A stretch of DNA of 64,000 bases, taken from assembly GCA_900551325.1 (NCBI GenBank), contig URVM01000005.1, positions 179,533-243,532 on the forward strand, written 5' to 3'. Made by a program: the position numbers and the translations under genes. Below, piece after piece: positions 27,903-35,358 of the stretch. Position 1 is the first letter of the stretch, and every line of letters begins with the position of its first letter. Below the pieces are notes generated by a model. That model was not told the origin of the DNA and made no database searches. It was given only the letters and a program-made list of their open reading frames with translations. Source of the stretch: an uncultured Eubacteriales bacterium. Its GTDB lineage: Bacteria > Bacillota > Clostridia > Lachnospirales > Cellulosilyticaceae.

Positions 27903-27974
27903 ACAAAAGCTGCCATAAAGTACAGACAAAACACATCTTGGGGATGGGTCTGAACTCTTGGCAGCTTTTGTTGT
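27903..27974 (+). terminator. terminator after DUF4430 gene
   Basis: Arms ACAAAAGCTGCCA and TGGCAGCTTTTGT around a long loop, with flanking T residues. Sits between the convergent DUF4430 and ZIP transporter genes. Confidence 0.75.
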
Positions 27975-27995
27975 GCACCATATTTTATTATTAAA

Positions 27996-28796
27996 CTACA
28001 TAAATAACCATAAACTCATTGCCATTACAATCATTCCACCAATCAAGCCATATATAGAAAGATGATGTTCACCGTATTCTCTTGCTGATGGTAATAATTC
28101 ATCTAAGGAAATAAACACCATAATCCCTGCAACACCTGCAAATAAAACACCATATACTATATCATTCATTATTGGCATTAAAATTAAATATCCTACTAAA
28201 GCCCCTATCGGCTCAGAAAGTCCAGATGCAAAGGAATAAATGAACGCTTTCTTCTTATCTCCTGTTGCATAGTAGATAGGTACAGATACTGCAATGCCTT
28301 CTGGTATATTGTGTATAGCAATGGCAACCACTATAGGAATAGCCAAAGTTGGTGCTTGTAGTGCTGAAACAAAGGTTGCAAGGCCTTCTGGAAAGTTATG
28401 AATCCCTACTGCTAAAGCTGTAAAAACCCCTATCCTCATCAGACTTGATTGGTCTGTCCTTCCTTCATTTGTTCCATCCACTTTTTTCACTTCATGAGGG
28501 TTATGATCACTTGGAATTAATTTATCTATAAAACCTATAAGAAGCATACCCACAAAAAAGGCTATAATTGTTAGTAAATTACCTTGTTTAGCTCCTACTT
28601 CTGAAGATAATATTTGCTGAGCCTGTGGGAAAATTTCAATCATCGAAACATAAATCATTACACCTGCAGAAAATCCTAAACTAATAGCCAAAAACTTTGT
28701 ATTAGTCTTTTTTGCAAAAAAGGCAATACAGCTTCCTACTCCTGTTGAAAGACCTGCTATTAACGTAAAAATAAATGCTATAACTACATTATTCAT
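27996..28796 (-). CDS. ZIP-family divalent metal transporter (ZupT type)
   Basis: 266 residues, eight predicted helices. The two metal-site motifs of ZIP transporters are present: HNFPEGLATFVSAL in helix 4 and HNIPEGIAVSVPIYYATG in helix 5. The start, MNNVVIAFIFTLIAGLSTGVGSCIAF, is also typical. Such proteins bring in zinc, iron or manganese without ATP. A candidate Fur-controlled promoter lies 260 bp upstream, but a terminator between makes it more likely to serve a small RNA than this gene. Confidence 0.92.
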   Translation of the reverse strand: MNNVVIAFIFTLIAGLSTGVGSCIAFFAKKTNTKFLAISLGFSAGVMIYVSMIEIFPQAQQILSSEVGAKQGNLLTIIAFFVGMLLIGFIDKLIPSDHNPHEVKKVDGTNEGRTDQSSLMRIGVFTALAVGIHNFPEGLATFVSALQAPTLAIPIVVAIAIHNIPEGIAVSVPIYYATGDKKKAFIYSFASGLSEPIGALVGYLILMPIMNDIVYGVLFAGVAGIMVFISLDELLPSAREYGEHHLSIYGLIGGMIVMAMSLWLFM

Positions 28797-28945
28797 ATTC
28801 TATCCCCTTTCTATATCTTTACTACACTTCATCTAAAGTTTAATTTCTTTCTATCTTAACTCTCTATTTGAATCATATTCTATATACTAAAAATGTGTTA
28901 TCTCTATTATCTAATAAAATTATTATATTTCAACTATTTTAAAAT

Positions 28946-29051
28946 GTAAATTAAAAGAGTACAAGAATGGCACTTGTACTCTTTTAATTTATTAGATGAT
29001 CAACAATGGAGGGTGTTGGCATCATTTATTTATGTATGTATTATCTGCGAT
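28946..29051 (-). ncRNA. candidate Fur-controlled small RNA with C-rich anti-SD stretch
   Basis: A leftward promoter (TTGATA, 17-bp spacer, TATTAT) should start transcription near 29051 and the perfect terminator at 28948-28990 should end it, giving about 105 nt. No frame longer than 13 codons exists in it and none has a ribosome site. The middle carries CCAACACCCTCCA (29007-29019), complementary to Shine-Dalgarno sequences. Fur control, small size, intrinsic terminator and a C-rich seed are the features of iron-sparing sRNAs such as FsrA of Bacillus. Homology to FsrA is not claimed. Confidence 0.5.
28948..28990 (-). terminator. strong terminator (candidate sRNA end, also ccdA-tlpA)
   Basis: Perfect 18-bp arms AAATTAAAAGAGTACAAG and complement with a 7-nt loop. 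Lies 110 bp past the ccdA-tlpA stop, and 60-100 bp past the Fur-overlapped promoter at 29058-29086. Confidence 0.82.
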
Positions 29052-29057
29052 GAATTT

Positions 29058-29086
29058 ATAATACCACAACTGAAAACTATTATCAA
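29058..29086 (-). promoter_or_regulatory. promoter overlapped by Fur-like box
   Basis: Leftward TTGATA (29081-29086) and TATTAT (29058-29063) are separated by exactly 17 bp. The -35 lies inside the Fur-like box 29071-29085, so bound repressor would block polymerase. Confidence 0.6.
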
Positions 29087-29109
29087 TAGTTTATTGAAAA
29101 TAATTTTCA
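29071..29109. promoter_or_regulatory. two tandem Fur-like boxes
   Basis: TGAAAACTATTATCA (29071-29085) and TGAAAATAATTTTCA (29095-29109) each match 12 of 14 positions of the Fur 7-1-7 repeat, 24 bp apart centre to centre. The second overlaps the stop codon of ccdA-tlpA. Confidence 0.58.
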
Positions 29110-30369
29110 TTTATTTTTAGTATTATCTATTACTTGATCCATCATATCCCTCTGCATCATACCTTGTAAATACCCTTCAACATTTCCATCTCGGTTAATA
29201 ATAAATGTAGTCGGGAATGCAGAAATACCATAATAATAAGCAAGTGCCCCTTCTTCATCCATTACAACAGGGAAAGTATACTCATTTTCTTCTAAGAACT
29301 CTATAATTCCCTCTTTAGACTTTTCATCTCCCATATTTGGAAATGCTACACCTAATACAATCACATCTTCTTTATTTAAACCTCTTGTTTCATAAAGGTC
29401 TTGAATATCTGGCATTTCTGCCTTACATGGAGGACACCAAGTTGCCCAGAAGTTAAGAAATACTGTCTTTCCTTTATAGTCACTTAAAGTATGTGTATTT
29501 CCATATTGATCGGTAAGTGTAAAATCAGGAGCTACTGGATGATCTTTATCTTCTTGTTCCGTATTTGTTTCATCACTCTTACCATCTACTGCTTCTTCTT
29601 TTTGTGATGTATTGTCTGTACTAGATGTACCAATAGTAGTATTTTCACCTTTTGGTACAACAAACTTAGGTGTTCTTATACCATTTACTAAAAGAACAAA
29701 TCCCATGATAAGTAGTAAATATCCTCCTACTTTTTGTAATAGACTCATCTTTAACTTTATACCATTTAATAACTTAAGCATTTTCTCAGAGAAAATGGCT
29801 AGTAACATAAAAGGAATAATAAATCCTAAAGTATATACTCCAATAAGTATAAATCCTGTTACATGACTTTTACTCGTAGAAGCAAGTACTAATACAGATG
29901 CAAGTAGTGGACCAATACAAGGTGTCCACCCAAAACTAAAGGTAAAACCTAGCAGGTAGGCCACCAATGGATTCATCTCTTTTACTTGCATGTGAAACTT
30001 TCTTTCTCTTTGCAAGAATGGAATATTCAAATCTCCAATATAGAAAAAGCCCATTACAAGAACAAAGAGGCCACCACCCATTAAGAAGTATCGCTTATAC
30101 TCATTTATAAAAGTTCTAAAAGCCCCTATTCCAAGCCCTAATATAAAAAAGGTGGTTGCTATACCTAATACAAATAAAAAGGTGTTACGTAAAAGGATAA
30201 ACTGGCTTCCTCTATTTACTTCTCCATTTTCACCTACATTAATCTCTCCATCCACTGCTTTATTTTTTGCAAGTATAGCTAAATATACTGGTAAAATAGG
30301 CAATACGCAAGGGGATAGAAAAGATAAAATACCTTCGACAAATACCATAACAAAATTCAGTTGATCCAT
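29107..30369 (-). CDS. CcdA-TlpA fusion: membrane electron carrier plus thioredoxin domain
   Basis: 420 residues. Residues 1-235 are a CcdA/DsbD-beta membrane domain of six to seven helices with its two redox Cys in SPCVLP (Cys21) and WTPCIGP (Cys151). A Ser/Thr/Glu/Asp linker (about 240-278) leads to a TlpA-type thioredoxin domain with active site WCPPC at 311-315, on the outer face. The chain would carry reducing power from cytoplasmic thioredoxin across the membrane to surface thiols, for cytochrome maturation or repair of oxidised proteins. No cytochrome genes are near. The fusion in one chain is known in anaerobes. Confidence 0.93.
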   Translation of the reverse strand: MDQLNFVMVFVEGILSFLSPCVLPILPVYLAILAKNKAVDGEINVGENGEVNRGSQFILLRNTFLFVLGIATTFFILGLGIGAFRTFINEYKRYFLMGGGLFVLVMGFFYIGDLNIPFLQRERKFHMQVKEMNPLVAYLLGFTFSFGWTPCIGPLLASVLVLASTSKSHVTGFILIGVYTLGFIIPFMLLAIFSEKMLKLLNGIKLKMSLLQKVGGYLLLIMGFVLLVNGIRTPKFVVPKGENTTIGTSSTDNTSQKEEAVDGKSDETNTEQEDKDHPVAPDFTLTDQYGNTHTLSDYKGKTVFLNFWATWCPPCKAEMPDIQDLYETRGLNKEDVIVLGVAFPNMGDEKSKEGIIEFLEENEYTFPVVMDEEGALAYYYGISAFPTTFIINRDGNVEGYLQGMMQRDMMDQVIDNTKNK

Positions 30370-30461
30370 ATCCTCTTCCTTCCTTATAATAGTTTTACTA
30401 AGTTATCTCCACCTTAGCAAACTTTCGCCTTCTTCGCTATTAGGCACTTTTTTGTAACCGC

Positions 30462-30794
30462 TTACGAACAGGTAAGGTTTGCATTTCCCCATTCAATCAT
30501 TTGCCTTATAACAGGTATAAGGGTCTTACCCATTTCACTTAAACTATAACTTGATTCTATGGTATTACCTTGTACTTGTTTATAGTTTTCAACTATGCCT
30601 TGCTCCATTAATAATTCTAGCTGCTGCATAAGCATTTTCTTAGAACATCTCTCAATACGACGTTGTAGTTCTCCAAAACGAACAGATTCTTCTTGCTGTA
30701 GTGTCCATAAAATAGCAGGTACCCACTTCTTCCCAAGTAAGTTAGAGAGCGCTTCTGCTGGACAAGAATACTCTATTTCACTTACCTTATACAT
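30462..30794 (-). CDS. HxlR-family winged-helix regulator
   Basis: 110 residues. HxlR signature from the N-terminal Cys in YSCPAEALSNLLGKKWVPAILWTL through RFGELQRRIERCSKKML to the wing region and ESSYSLSEMGKTLIPVI. The Cys near the N-terminus is the one used for redox or aldehyde sensing in several members. It reads leftward, 92 bp upstream of the ccdA-tlpA gene, which is the likely regulated partner. Confidence 0.9.
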   Translation of the reverse strand: MYKVSEIEYSCPAEALSNLLGKKWVPAILWTLQQEESVRFGELQRRIERCSKKMLMQQLELLMEQGIVENYKQVQGNTIESSYSLSEMGKTLIPVIRQMIEWGNANLTCS

Positions 30795-30907
30795 AACTTT
30801 CCTCCTTCATATTTATTTACTTCTATATATGTTGTAAGTTTAGCATCTTCTTATACACTACGTCAATTTAGTATAATCTATATCCCATAAGTTCTCATTT
30901 AAACAAT

Positions 30908-30958
30908 TTAAAAGAGCTGACCCATTAGCTAGTTTTAATCAGCTAATGGATCAGCCCT
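30908..30958 (-). terminator. terminator after fasciclin-domain gene
   Basis: Arms AAGAGCTGA-CCATTAGCT and AGCTAATGG-TCAGCCCTT with a T-rich leftward tail; 19 bp past the stop at 30977. Confidence 0.78.
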
Positions 30959-30976
30959 TCTATTCTATCTATTTGA

Positions 30977-31495
30977 TTATGGCATCATCACTGTATCAAT
31001 AACATGAATAACACCGTTTTTAGCCATAATATCTGTTGTTATGACTTTAGCCCCATCGATAAATACAGAGCCATTTCTTACTTCTATTTTAGCAGGTTTT
31101 CCATTGAGCATTTTCACTTCTTTTCCATTAAGTTTCATAGCATCTGCTGCTAATACCTTACCTGGATAGACATGATAAGTAAGTATATCTACTAATTTAT
31201 CGTTGTTTTCTGGTTTTAGAAGTTCTTCTACAGTACCTGCTGGTAATTTATTGAATGCATCATTAGTTGGTGCAAAAACAGTAAAAGGACCTTCACCCTT
31301 TAGTGCATCTACTAATCCTGCAGCCTTAAGTGCTGTTACTAGTGTACTAAATTGTGGATTACCTGATGCAATATCTACTATGTCTTGAGTGGGTTGTGGC
31401 ATTTGTGTTTTTGATGCTGCAAATAGACTTATTTGAATCATGGCAAAAACTAAGAATAAACATAAAATAAGTTTTTTATTAAACTTTGCTTTCAT
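30977..31495 (-). CDS. secreted fasciclin (FAS1) domain protein
   Basis: 172 residues from the ATG at 31495 (MKAKFNKKLILCLFLVFAMI), with GAGGT eight bases upstream; an in-frame start at 31528 would be too far ahead of that site. After a signal peptide the body is a single FAS1 domain: FSTLVTALKAAGLVDALKGE, the H1 motif GPFTVFAPTNDAFNKLP, the central LTYHVYPG and the H2 motif GVIHVIDTVMMP. FAS1 proteins mediate adhesion outside the cell. No anchor motif follows, so it is probably released or loosely wall-bound. Confidence 0.92.
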   Translation of the reverse strand: MKAKFNKKLILCLFLVFAMIQISLFAASKTQMPQPTQDIVDIASGNPQFSTLVTALKAAGLVDALKGEGPFTVFAPTNDAFNKLPAGTVEELLKPENNDKLVDILTYHVYPGKVLAADAMKLNGKEVKMLNGKPAKIEVRNGSVFIDGAKVITTDIMAKNGVIHVIDTVMMP

Positions 31496-31572
31496 ACTTA
31501 AATACCTCACATTCAATATAATTTTCAAATTTAAGTATGTCCACTTATTCCATAATTATTCTTTATAACTTT

Positions 31573-32346
31573 TTAGTATTGTTGCTTTACTGTAAAATGA
31601 ATCGTATCATCAGAAACAGTATTTCTAGCAAACATTGTAAAATATGCAGATGGTACATACACACTACCATCTACTAACATTGGTGCAACACCTGCACTAA
31701 AAGGTGCTGACATACCAATAGCATTCATACTTTCATATGTATAAGAATCAAAACCTATCTCTACATTTGACTGGATCTTACCATTACTAAGTACTGCTCT
31801 ATAATTTTTTCCATCCCATTTTACTTTAAAGCCCATAGCTTCTGCTACTGTTCTTAAAGGTAACATGACTTTCCCTTTATAAAGGGTTGGTAATTGACCT
31901 TTTAAATCTACATTACCATCATCTACTGTAACCTGATGAATCAATACTTGATTGAATGCTTCATAAACTTTTGCCATATCTACATTTTCTAGTTTCATAG
32001 CTTTAGAAAGTAGTTCACTCTTTTCTTCAAAACTCATTATCTCTGACCAAGTTTTTATGGAATACATTTCAAGATTAATAAGTCCTAAATCTTCTGCTCT
32101 TTGCATATATGGCATAGCATAGTGGGTATCCATAATAGGTGGAAATTGATCGACACCTGTTATAGATTGAACTAAAACTGTAATAAACTCTGCACGTGTA
32201 ATAGGTATCATCATATTTATTTGGTGTATAGATACAGATGGTTCACTAATTGGTATAGGGGTTTTGTCTAACTCATTTCCCCAGATACTTATAGTAGATG
32301 CTCCTACTACTAACAATAGTGCTGCTGCTATTTTTTTTCTTTTCAT
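31573..32346 (-). CDS. secreted protein with copper-amine-oxidase N-terminal-type domain
   Basis: 257 residues. A signal peptide (KKIAAALLLVVGASTISIWG) is followed by an SLH-like helical segment (ITRAEFITVLVQSITG) and then a stalk domain of the copper amine oxidase N-terminal type: YKGKVMLPLRTVAEAMGFKV, KWDGKNYRAVLSNG, then VDGSVYVPSAYFTMFA. Despite the name, these domains have no amine oxidase activity and act as surface modules in Clostridia. It is upstream of the fasciclin gene in the same direction, 77 bp away, and both may be surface proteins of one unit. Confidence 0.82.
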   Translation of the reverse strand: MKRKKIAAALLLVVGASTISIWGNELDKTPIPISEPSVSIHQINMMIPITRAEFITVLVQSITGVDQFPPIMDTHYAMPYMQRAEDLGLINLEMYSIKTWSEIMSFEEKSELLSKAMKLENVDMAKVYEAFNQVLIHQVTVDDGNVDLKGQLPTLYKGKVMLPLRTVAEAMGFKVKWDGKNYRAVLSNGKIQSNVEIGFDSYTYESMNAIGMSAPFSAGVAPMLVDGSVYVPSAYFTMFARNTVSDDTIHFTVKQQY

Positions 32347-32435
32347 TTGTATACGCCTCCATTAATTGCTTATGTATGTTTAATGGTTAGACGTTTCTTT
32401 CATCTTAAAAGTTTCATTTAACCCATTAAAAATTT

Positions 32436-32972
32436 TTAATAGTTAGTTGCTCTTACTTCAAAGTATGCTTGTGGATGAGCACATACTGGACATACCCCTG
32501 GCGCTTCTTGACCTTTATGTATATGTCCACAATTTCTACAAATCCATTCTACTTCTTCTTCTTTTTCAAATACTCTAGATCCTTCTAAATTACTGAGTAG
32601 TTTTAAATAACGTTCTTCATGCTCTTTTTCGATTTTAGCCACTTCTTCAAAAAGATAAGCTATATGATCAAAACCTTCTTCTTTTGCTTCCTTAGCAAAA
32701 GTTGCATACATATCTGTCCATTCATAATTTTCACCAGCTGCTGCATCTTTTAAGTTTTCCATTGTAGAGCCTATACCACCTGTAAGTAACTTATACCAAA
32801 TTTTTGCATGCTCTTTTTCATTATTAGCTGTTTCTTCAAATAAGGCTGCAATTTGAGTATACCCTTCTTTTTTTGCTTTTGATGCAAAATAAGTGTATTT
32901 ATTACGTGCTTGTGACTCTCCTGCAAATGCTGCTAGTAAGTTTTGTTCTGTTTTAGTGCCTTTCAAATTCAT
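32436..32972 (-). CDS. rbr: rubrerythrin
   Basis: 178 residues. The four-helix di-iron domain carries Glu/His ligands in FAGESQARNKYTYF, EETANNEKEHAKIW and EEVAKIEKEHEERY; the C-terminal rubredoxin module has WICRNCGHIHKG and CPVCAHPQ, four Cys for one iron. It is a cytoplasmic NADH-linked peroxidase that protects anaerobes against hydrogen peroxide. GGAGGAG precedes the ATG. A Fur/PerR-like box lies just upstream of the start, consistent with peroxide or iron control. Confidence 0.95.
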   Translation of the reverse strand: MNLKGTKTEQNLLAAFAGESQARNKYTYFASKAKKEGYTQIAALFEETANNEKEHAKIWYKLLTGGIGSTMENLKDAAAGENYEWTDMYATFAKEAKEEGFDHIAYLFEEVAKIEKEHEERYLKLLSNLEGSRVFEKEEEVEWICRNCGHIHKGQEAPGVCPVCAHPQAYFEVRATNY

Positions 32973-32995
32973 ACTAACTCCTCCTTACTGATATT

Positions 32996-33010
32996 TAATA
33001 ATTGTTATCA
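32996..33010. promoter_or_regulatory. Fur/PerR-like box upstream of rubrerythrin
   Basis: TAATAATTGTTATCA matches 12 of 14 positions of the Fur-type 7-1-7 repeat, 24 bp before the rbr start. A second palindromic A+T element at 33035-33049 (TTATTTCAATAATAA) partly fits the PerR consensus. Leftward TTGAAA/TACAAT elements lie between them and could be the promoter. Confidence 0.42.
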
Positions 33011-33230
33011 ATTAAATTGTAACATACTATTTAATTATTTCAATAATAAACGGAAATTTCTTTTAAATTAACCGTTAAAATTTTATATTATATATAATTT
33101 TTATTTACAGTTGAAATATATTTATTTATTCATATATAAATTTATTTAGTCCCTATTTTCAATGTTTTTCATTTATATTTATGTAAATTAAATTATTTTT
33201 TTACATACTAATATTCCCTTCAACACAATT
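33011..33230. other. A+T-rich spacer upstream of rbr, no gene seen
   Basis: Very A+T-rich sequence between rubrerythrin and the candidate structured RNA. Apart from the possible rbr promoter and PerR-like palindrome I see nothing in it. Confidence 0.5.
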
Positions 33231-33237
33231 CGTCTAC

Positions 33238-33266
33238 TTGACGTAAAAACTCATATATGCTATCCT
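33238..33266 (+). promoter_or_regulatory. promoter of candidate structured RNA
   Basis: TTGACG (33238-33243), a 17-bp spacer, then TATCCT (33261-33266). No protein frame follows; the region ahead is the structured segment ending in a terminator. Confidence 0.5.
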
Positions 33267-33271
33267 TGCCT

Positions 33272-33520
33272 AGTGAGGCACTCCCCTGCCTTACAAACTC
33301 TTAGCTTAACTCAACATGCTCCCCATGTTGTAGTTAAATCCTTTAGCAGGGGCTTATGGTATCCTTCTTTACATATGAACTTTAATTAGTGTTCCTATAT
33401 GTTTAGAGTACTCCCCTATCTCACTCTAACACGTATTTAATATAAATAGAATATGCCATAAGCCCTAAATAAAAGGAGCAAATTAGTACCCTCACTAATT
33501 TGCTCCTTTCCCCTTTTTCC
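33272..33520 (+). ncRNA. candidate structured RNA with repeated CUCCCC loops
   Basis: About 250 nt with G+C well above the surrounding spacer, a promoter in front and an intrinsic terminator at its end. Pairings visible: a 15-bp hairpin around 33303-33335 with loop CTCCC; a hairpin around 33399-33430 (GTTTAGAGT/ACTCTAAC) whose loop includes CTCCCC; CCCCTGC at 33283-33289 with GCAGGGG at 33346-33352; and a long-range 10-bp helix GGGCTTATGG (33350-33359) with CCATAAGCCC (33456-33465) that would compete with it. CTCCCC occurs three times. It could be a known clostridial class (raiA-like or 6S-like) that I cannot confirm, or an SD-targeting sRNA. Confidence 0.55.
33475..33520. terminator. bidirectional intrinsic terminator
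   Basis: Perfect 13-bp arms GGAGCAAATTAGT and ACTAATTTGCTCC with a 6-nt loop. Rightward tail TTTCCCCTTTTT ends the candidate RNA; leftward tail TTTTATTT serves the convergent gene ending at 33545. Confidence 0.82.
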
Positions 33521-33544
33521 CTTGTTAATTCACATACTCATTAC

Positions 33545-33892
33545 TTAATCTTCTTTTTCAACTAAAGCCTGTAAACGGAATAAAATACGTAAGAAAATCT
33601 TTTCTTTAATTGGCTTTTCCCACAATGTAGATGAGAAATTCTTTTGGCATACATAATAACTAATGAGTAGACGTAATTGTTCAAAATTAGCTTCCTCAAT
33701 TAGACTTTGATAATCTCCTCCTGGTTCACATTCTTGTAATGCTTTAAAGTAATCTTTGTTCAATATGCCACATTGATAAACTTCATCAACGAAAGCTGTG
33801 ATCTCATCATCTTGTTGCCTGTATCCTAACTGGATGACCATTGGATCTTCAAAATAGGTAATAAATTTGAAAAGAGTTTTACAATCCTTCAT
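33545..33892 (-). CDS. small hypothetical protein, DUF6508-like
   Basis: 115 residues, soluble, mostly helical and acidic. The C-terminal phrase LLISYYVCQKNFSSTLWEKP leading to IFLRILFRLQALV has the pattern of DUF6508 proteins, which are found in many Firmicutes and have no known role. Start ATG at 33892 has GGGGGG in front. It stands alone between the candidate RNA gene and a 227-bp A+T-rich spacer. Confidence 0.65.
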   Translation of the reverse strand: MKDCKTLFKFITYFEDPMVIQLGYRQQDDEITAFVDEVYQCGILNKDYFKALQECEPGGDYQSLIEEANFEQLRLLISYYVCQKNFSSTLWEKPIKEKIFLRILFRLQALVEKED

Positions 33893-34119
33893 AAGTTAGC
33901 CCCCCTGATGGTTATTTAGTGGTTTAAGCATTTTTACCGAAAGTATTTATTAAAAAGTCTAAACTTAAAATAATAATTTAAATTATATCAGATAATTATA
34001 TAATTTTCATTATTAAAATATAATATTTTTTCATTAACGTTTATAGCATTATTATACAATGCATATCCCCTTACCATTCAAGGCCCTTTAGTATACTTTT
34101 ATGTACTATTTTAACTAAC

Positions 34120-34941
34120 TTATATTTCTACTATCATACCCGTTCTTAAATAATGTATTTTATCTCCTAATATTTCTACAAGTTGTAAATAAGCCACCTC
34201 ACCTGTACAATGGCATGTATAATATTCATATCCTTTTTTATCTAGAATTTCCCCTATACTTCTTGTTGTTTCCTTTGATTTTTTAATAATATCTGTTGGA
34301 TCTGTTAGATGAAAACCACCTATTACTACATCTAATGGTTGCTGTAATATTTCCTCTGCTTCTTCAATAATATTAGTTACTCCCCTATGAGCACAACCAG
34401 TGATTAGTACTTTTTTATCTTCTACATTTAATATAAGGTTTTGCTCATGATCAAAGTCATCCAAACAATATTTATCTTCTTCTTGTTTGTATAATCTTTT
34501 GTTTCCCTCTGGCATAAATTCCTTAAGCTTTGGTTTTATAAAAAGTGAAAGCTCATCATCTATTATATGATTTCCATTTAATAGTTGTATTTGTGGGTGA
34601 CTTTTTAAACTTTGTTTAAGGGCTACACCTAAGTGTATCCCTAACACCTTTATATAATGTTTGATAAAAGCTGATTCTTGTATATATATTTTAGCCTTTT
34701 TATTCTTTTCAAGGAAAGCTTCTAACCCCCCGCCATGATCTTTATGTCCATGGGATATAATGACTATATCTATCTCCTCAAGTTCTATACCTAATGCATA
34801 AGCATTTTGAACAAATGTATCATCTGGACCTAAATCAAATAATATTCTATGCTTTGGTGTCTCTATATACAAACTAAGGCCATGCTCATTCTTATAACTT
34901 TTACTACAACTAGTATTTTCTACTACCCCTATTATCTTCAT
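34120..34941 (-). CDS. metallo-beta-lactamase-fold hydrolase
   Basis: 273 residues. The metal-binding motif HGHKDHGGG is intact near residue 64, preceded by ILFDLGPDDTFVQNA, and later metal ligands are in ITGCAHRGVTNI and VVIGGFHL. This layout matches the clostridial/archaeal subgroup related to the dihydropterin-methyl-ribofuranosyl-aminobenzene phosphate synthase family, whose bacterial members have unproven substrates. The C-terminal HCTGEVAYLQLVEILG is also typical. Monocistronic. Confidence 0.88.
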   Translation of the reverse strand: MKIIGVVENTSCSKSYKNEHGLSLYIETPKHRILFDLGPDDTFVQNAYALGIELEEIDIVIISHGHKDHGGGLEAFLEKNKKAKIYIQESAFIKHYIKVLGIHLGVALKQSLKSHPQIQLLNGNHIIDDELSLFIKPKLKEFMPEGNKRLYKQEEDKYCLDDFDHEQNLILNVEDKKVLITGCAHRGVTNIIEEAEEILQQPLDVVIGGFHLTDPTDIIKKSKETTRSIGEILDKKGYEYYTCHCTGEVAYLQLVEILGDKIHYLRTGMIVEI

Positions 34942-35180
34942 TTTTATAACTCCCTTTTTCTCAAGGTTACCCTCTATAATCGTGTTTTAACCTACTATAT
35001 ATTATATATTTTACTATAATATACACCTTCTCTAATTACAACTTAATATTTTCATAATTCAATATTTTAAGTATATACTTAACTCTACTTATTAATTTTT
35101 ACTAATATTTTATATGCATTGAAAAATTTACTAAAAACACTTTTCTTTTTAAGTTTATATGCTAGAATAAAAGAAAATAG
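34942..35180. other. A+T-rich divergent spacer ahead of TPP riboswitch
   Basis: No gene seen. TAGAAT at about 35163 is a likely -10 for the rightward thiW transcript. Confidence 0.5.
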
Positions 35181-35183
35181 TAA

Positions 35184-35268
35184 AACCTGGGGAGCTCGTG
35201 TGCGGGCTGAGAGGAAGTCATCAACTTCGACCCTTTAACCTGATTTGGGTAATGCCAACGTAGGGAAA
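35184..35268 (+). ncRNA. TPP (thiamine pyrophosphate) riboswitch
   Basis: Conserved aptamer pieces occur in the right order: GGGGAGCTCGTGTGCGGG, CTGAGAGG, CGACCCTTTAACCTGATT, GGGTAATGCCAACG and TAGGGAA. It lies in the leader of thiW. The hairpin right after it (35293-35331) is the likely ligand-controlled terminator, so thiamine pyrophosphate should shut off transcription. Confidence 0.95.
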
Positions 35269-35292
35269 CAAGGTGAGTATAGAATATACAAA

Positions 35293-35331
35293 GCGCAACT
35301 TGTCTACGGGTGGGTTGCGCTATTTTTATTT
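35293..35331 (+). terminator. riboswitch-controlled terminator of thiW
   Basis: Arms GCGCAACC and GGTTGCGC followed by TATTTTTATTT, placed between the TPP aptamer and thiW. Confidence 0.85.
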
Positions 35332-35358
35332 AAACTTTTATATAAGGAGAAAATAAAA

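Noticed and set aside
29001..29040. 13-codon leftward frame inside the candidate Fur-controlled RNA
   Set aside because: No ribosome site in front; treated as non-coding, although a leader peptide cannot be wholly excluded.
35245..35358. N-terminal extension of ThiW
   Set aside because: It would be translated from the TPP riboswitch; AAGGAG and ATG at 35359 mark the true start.
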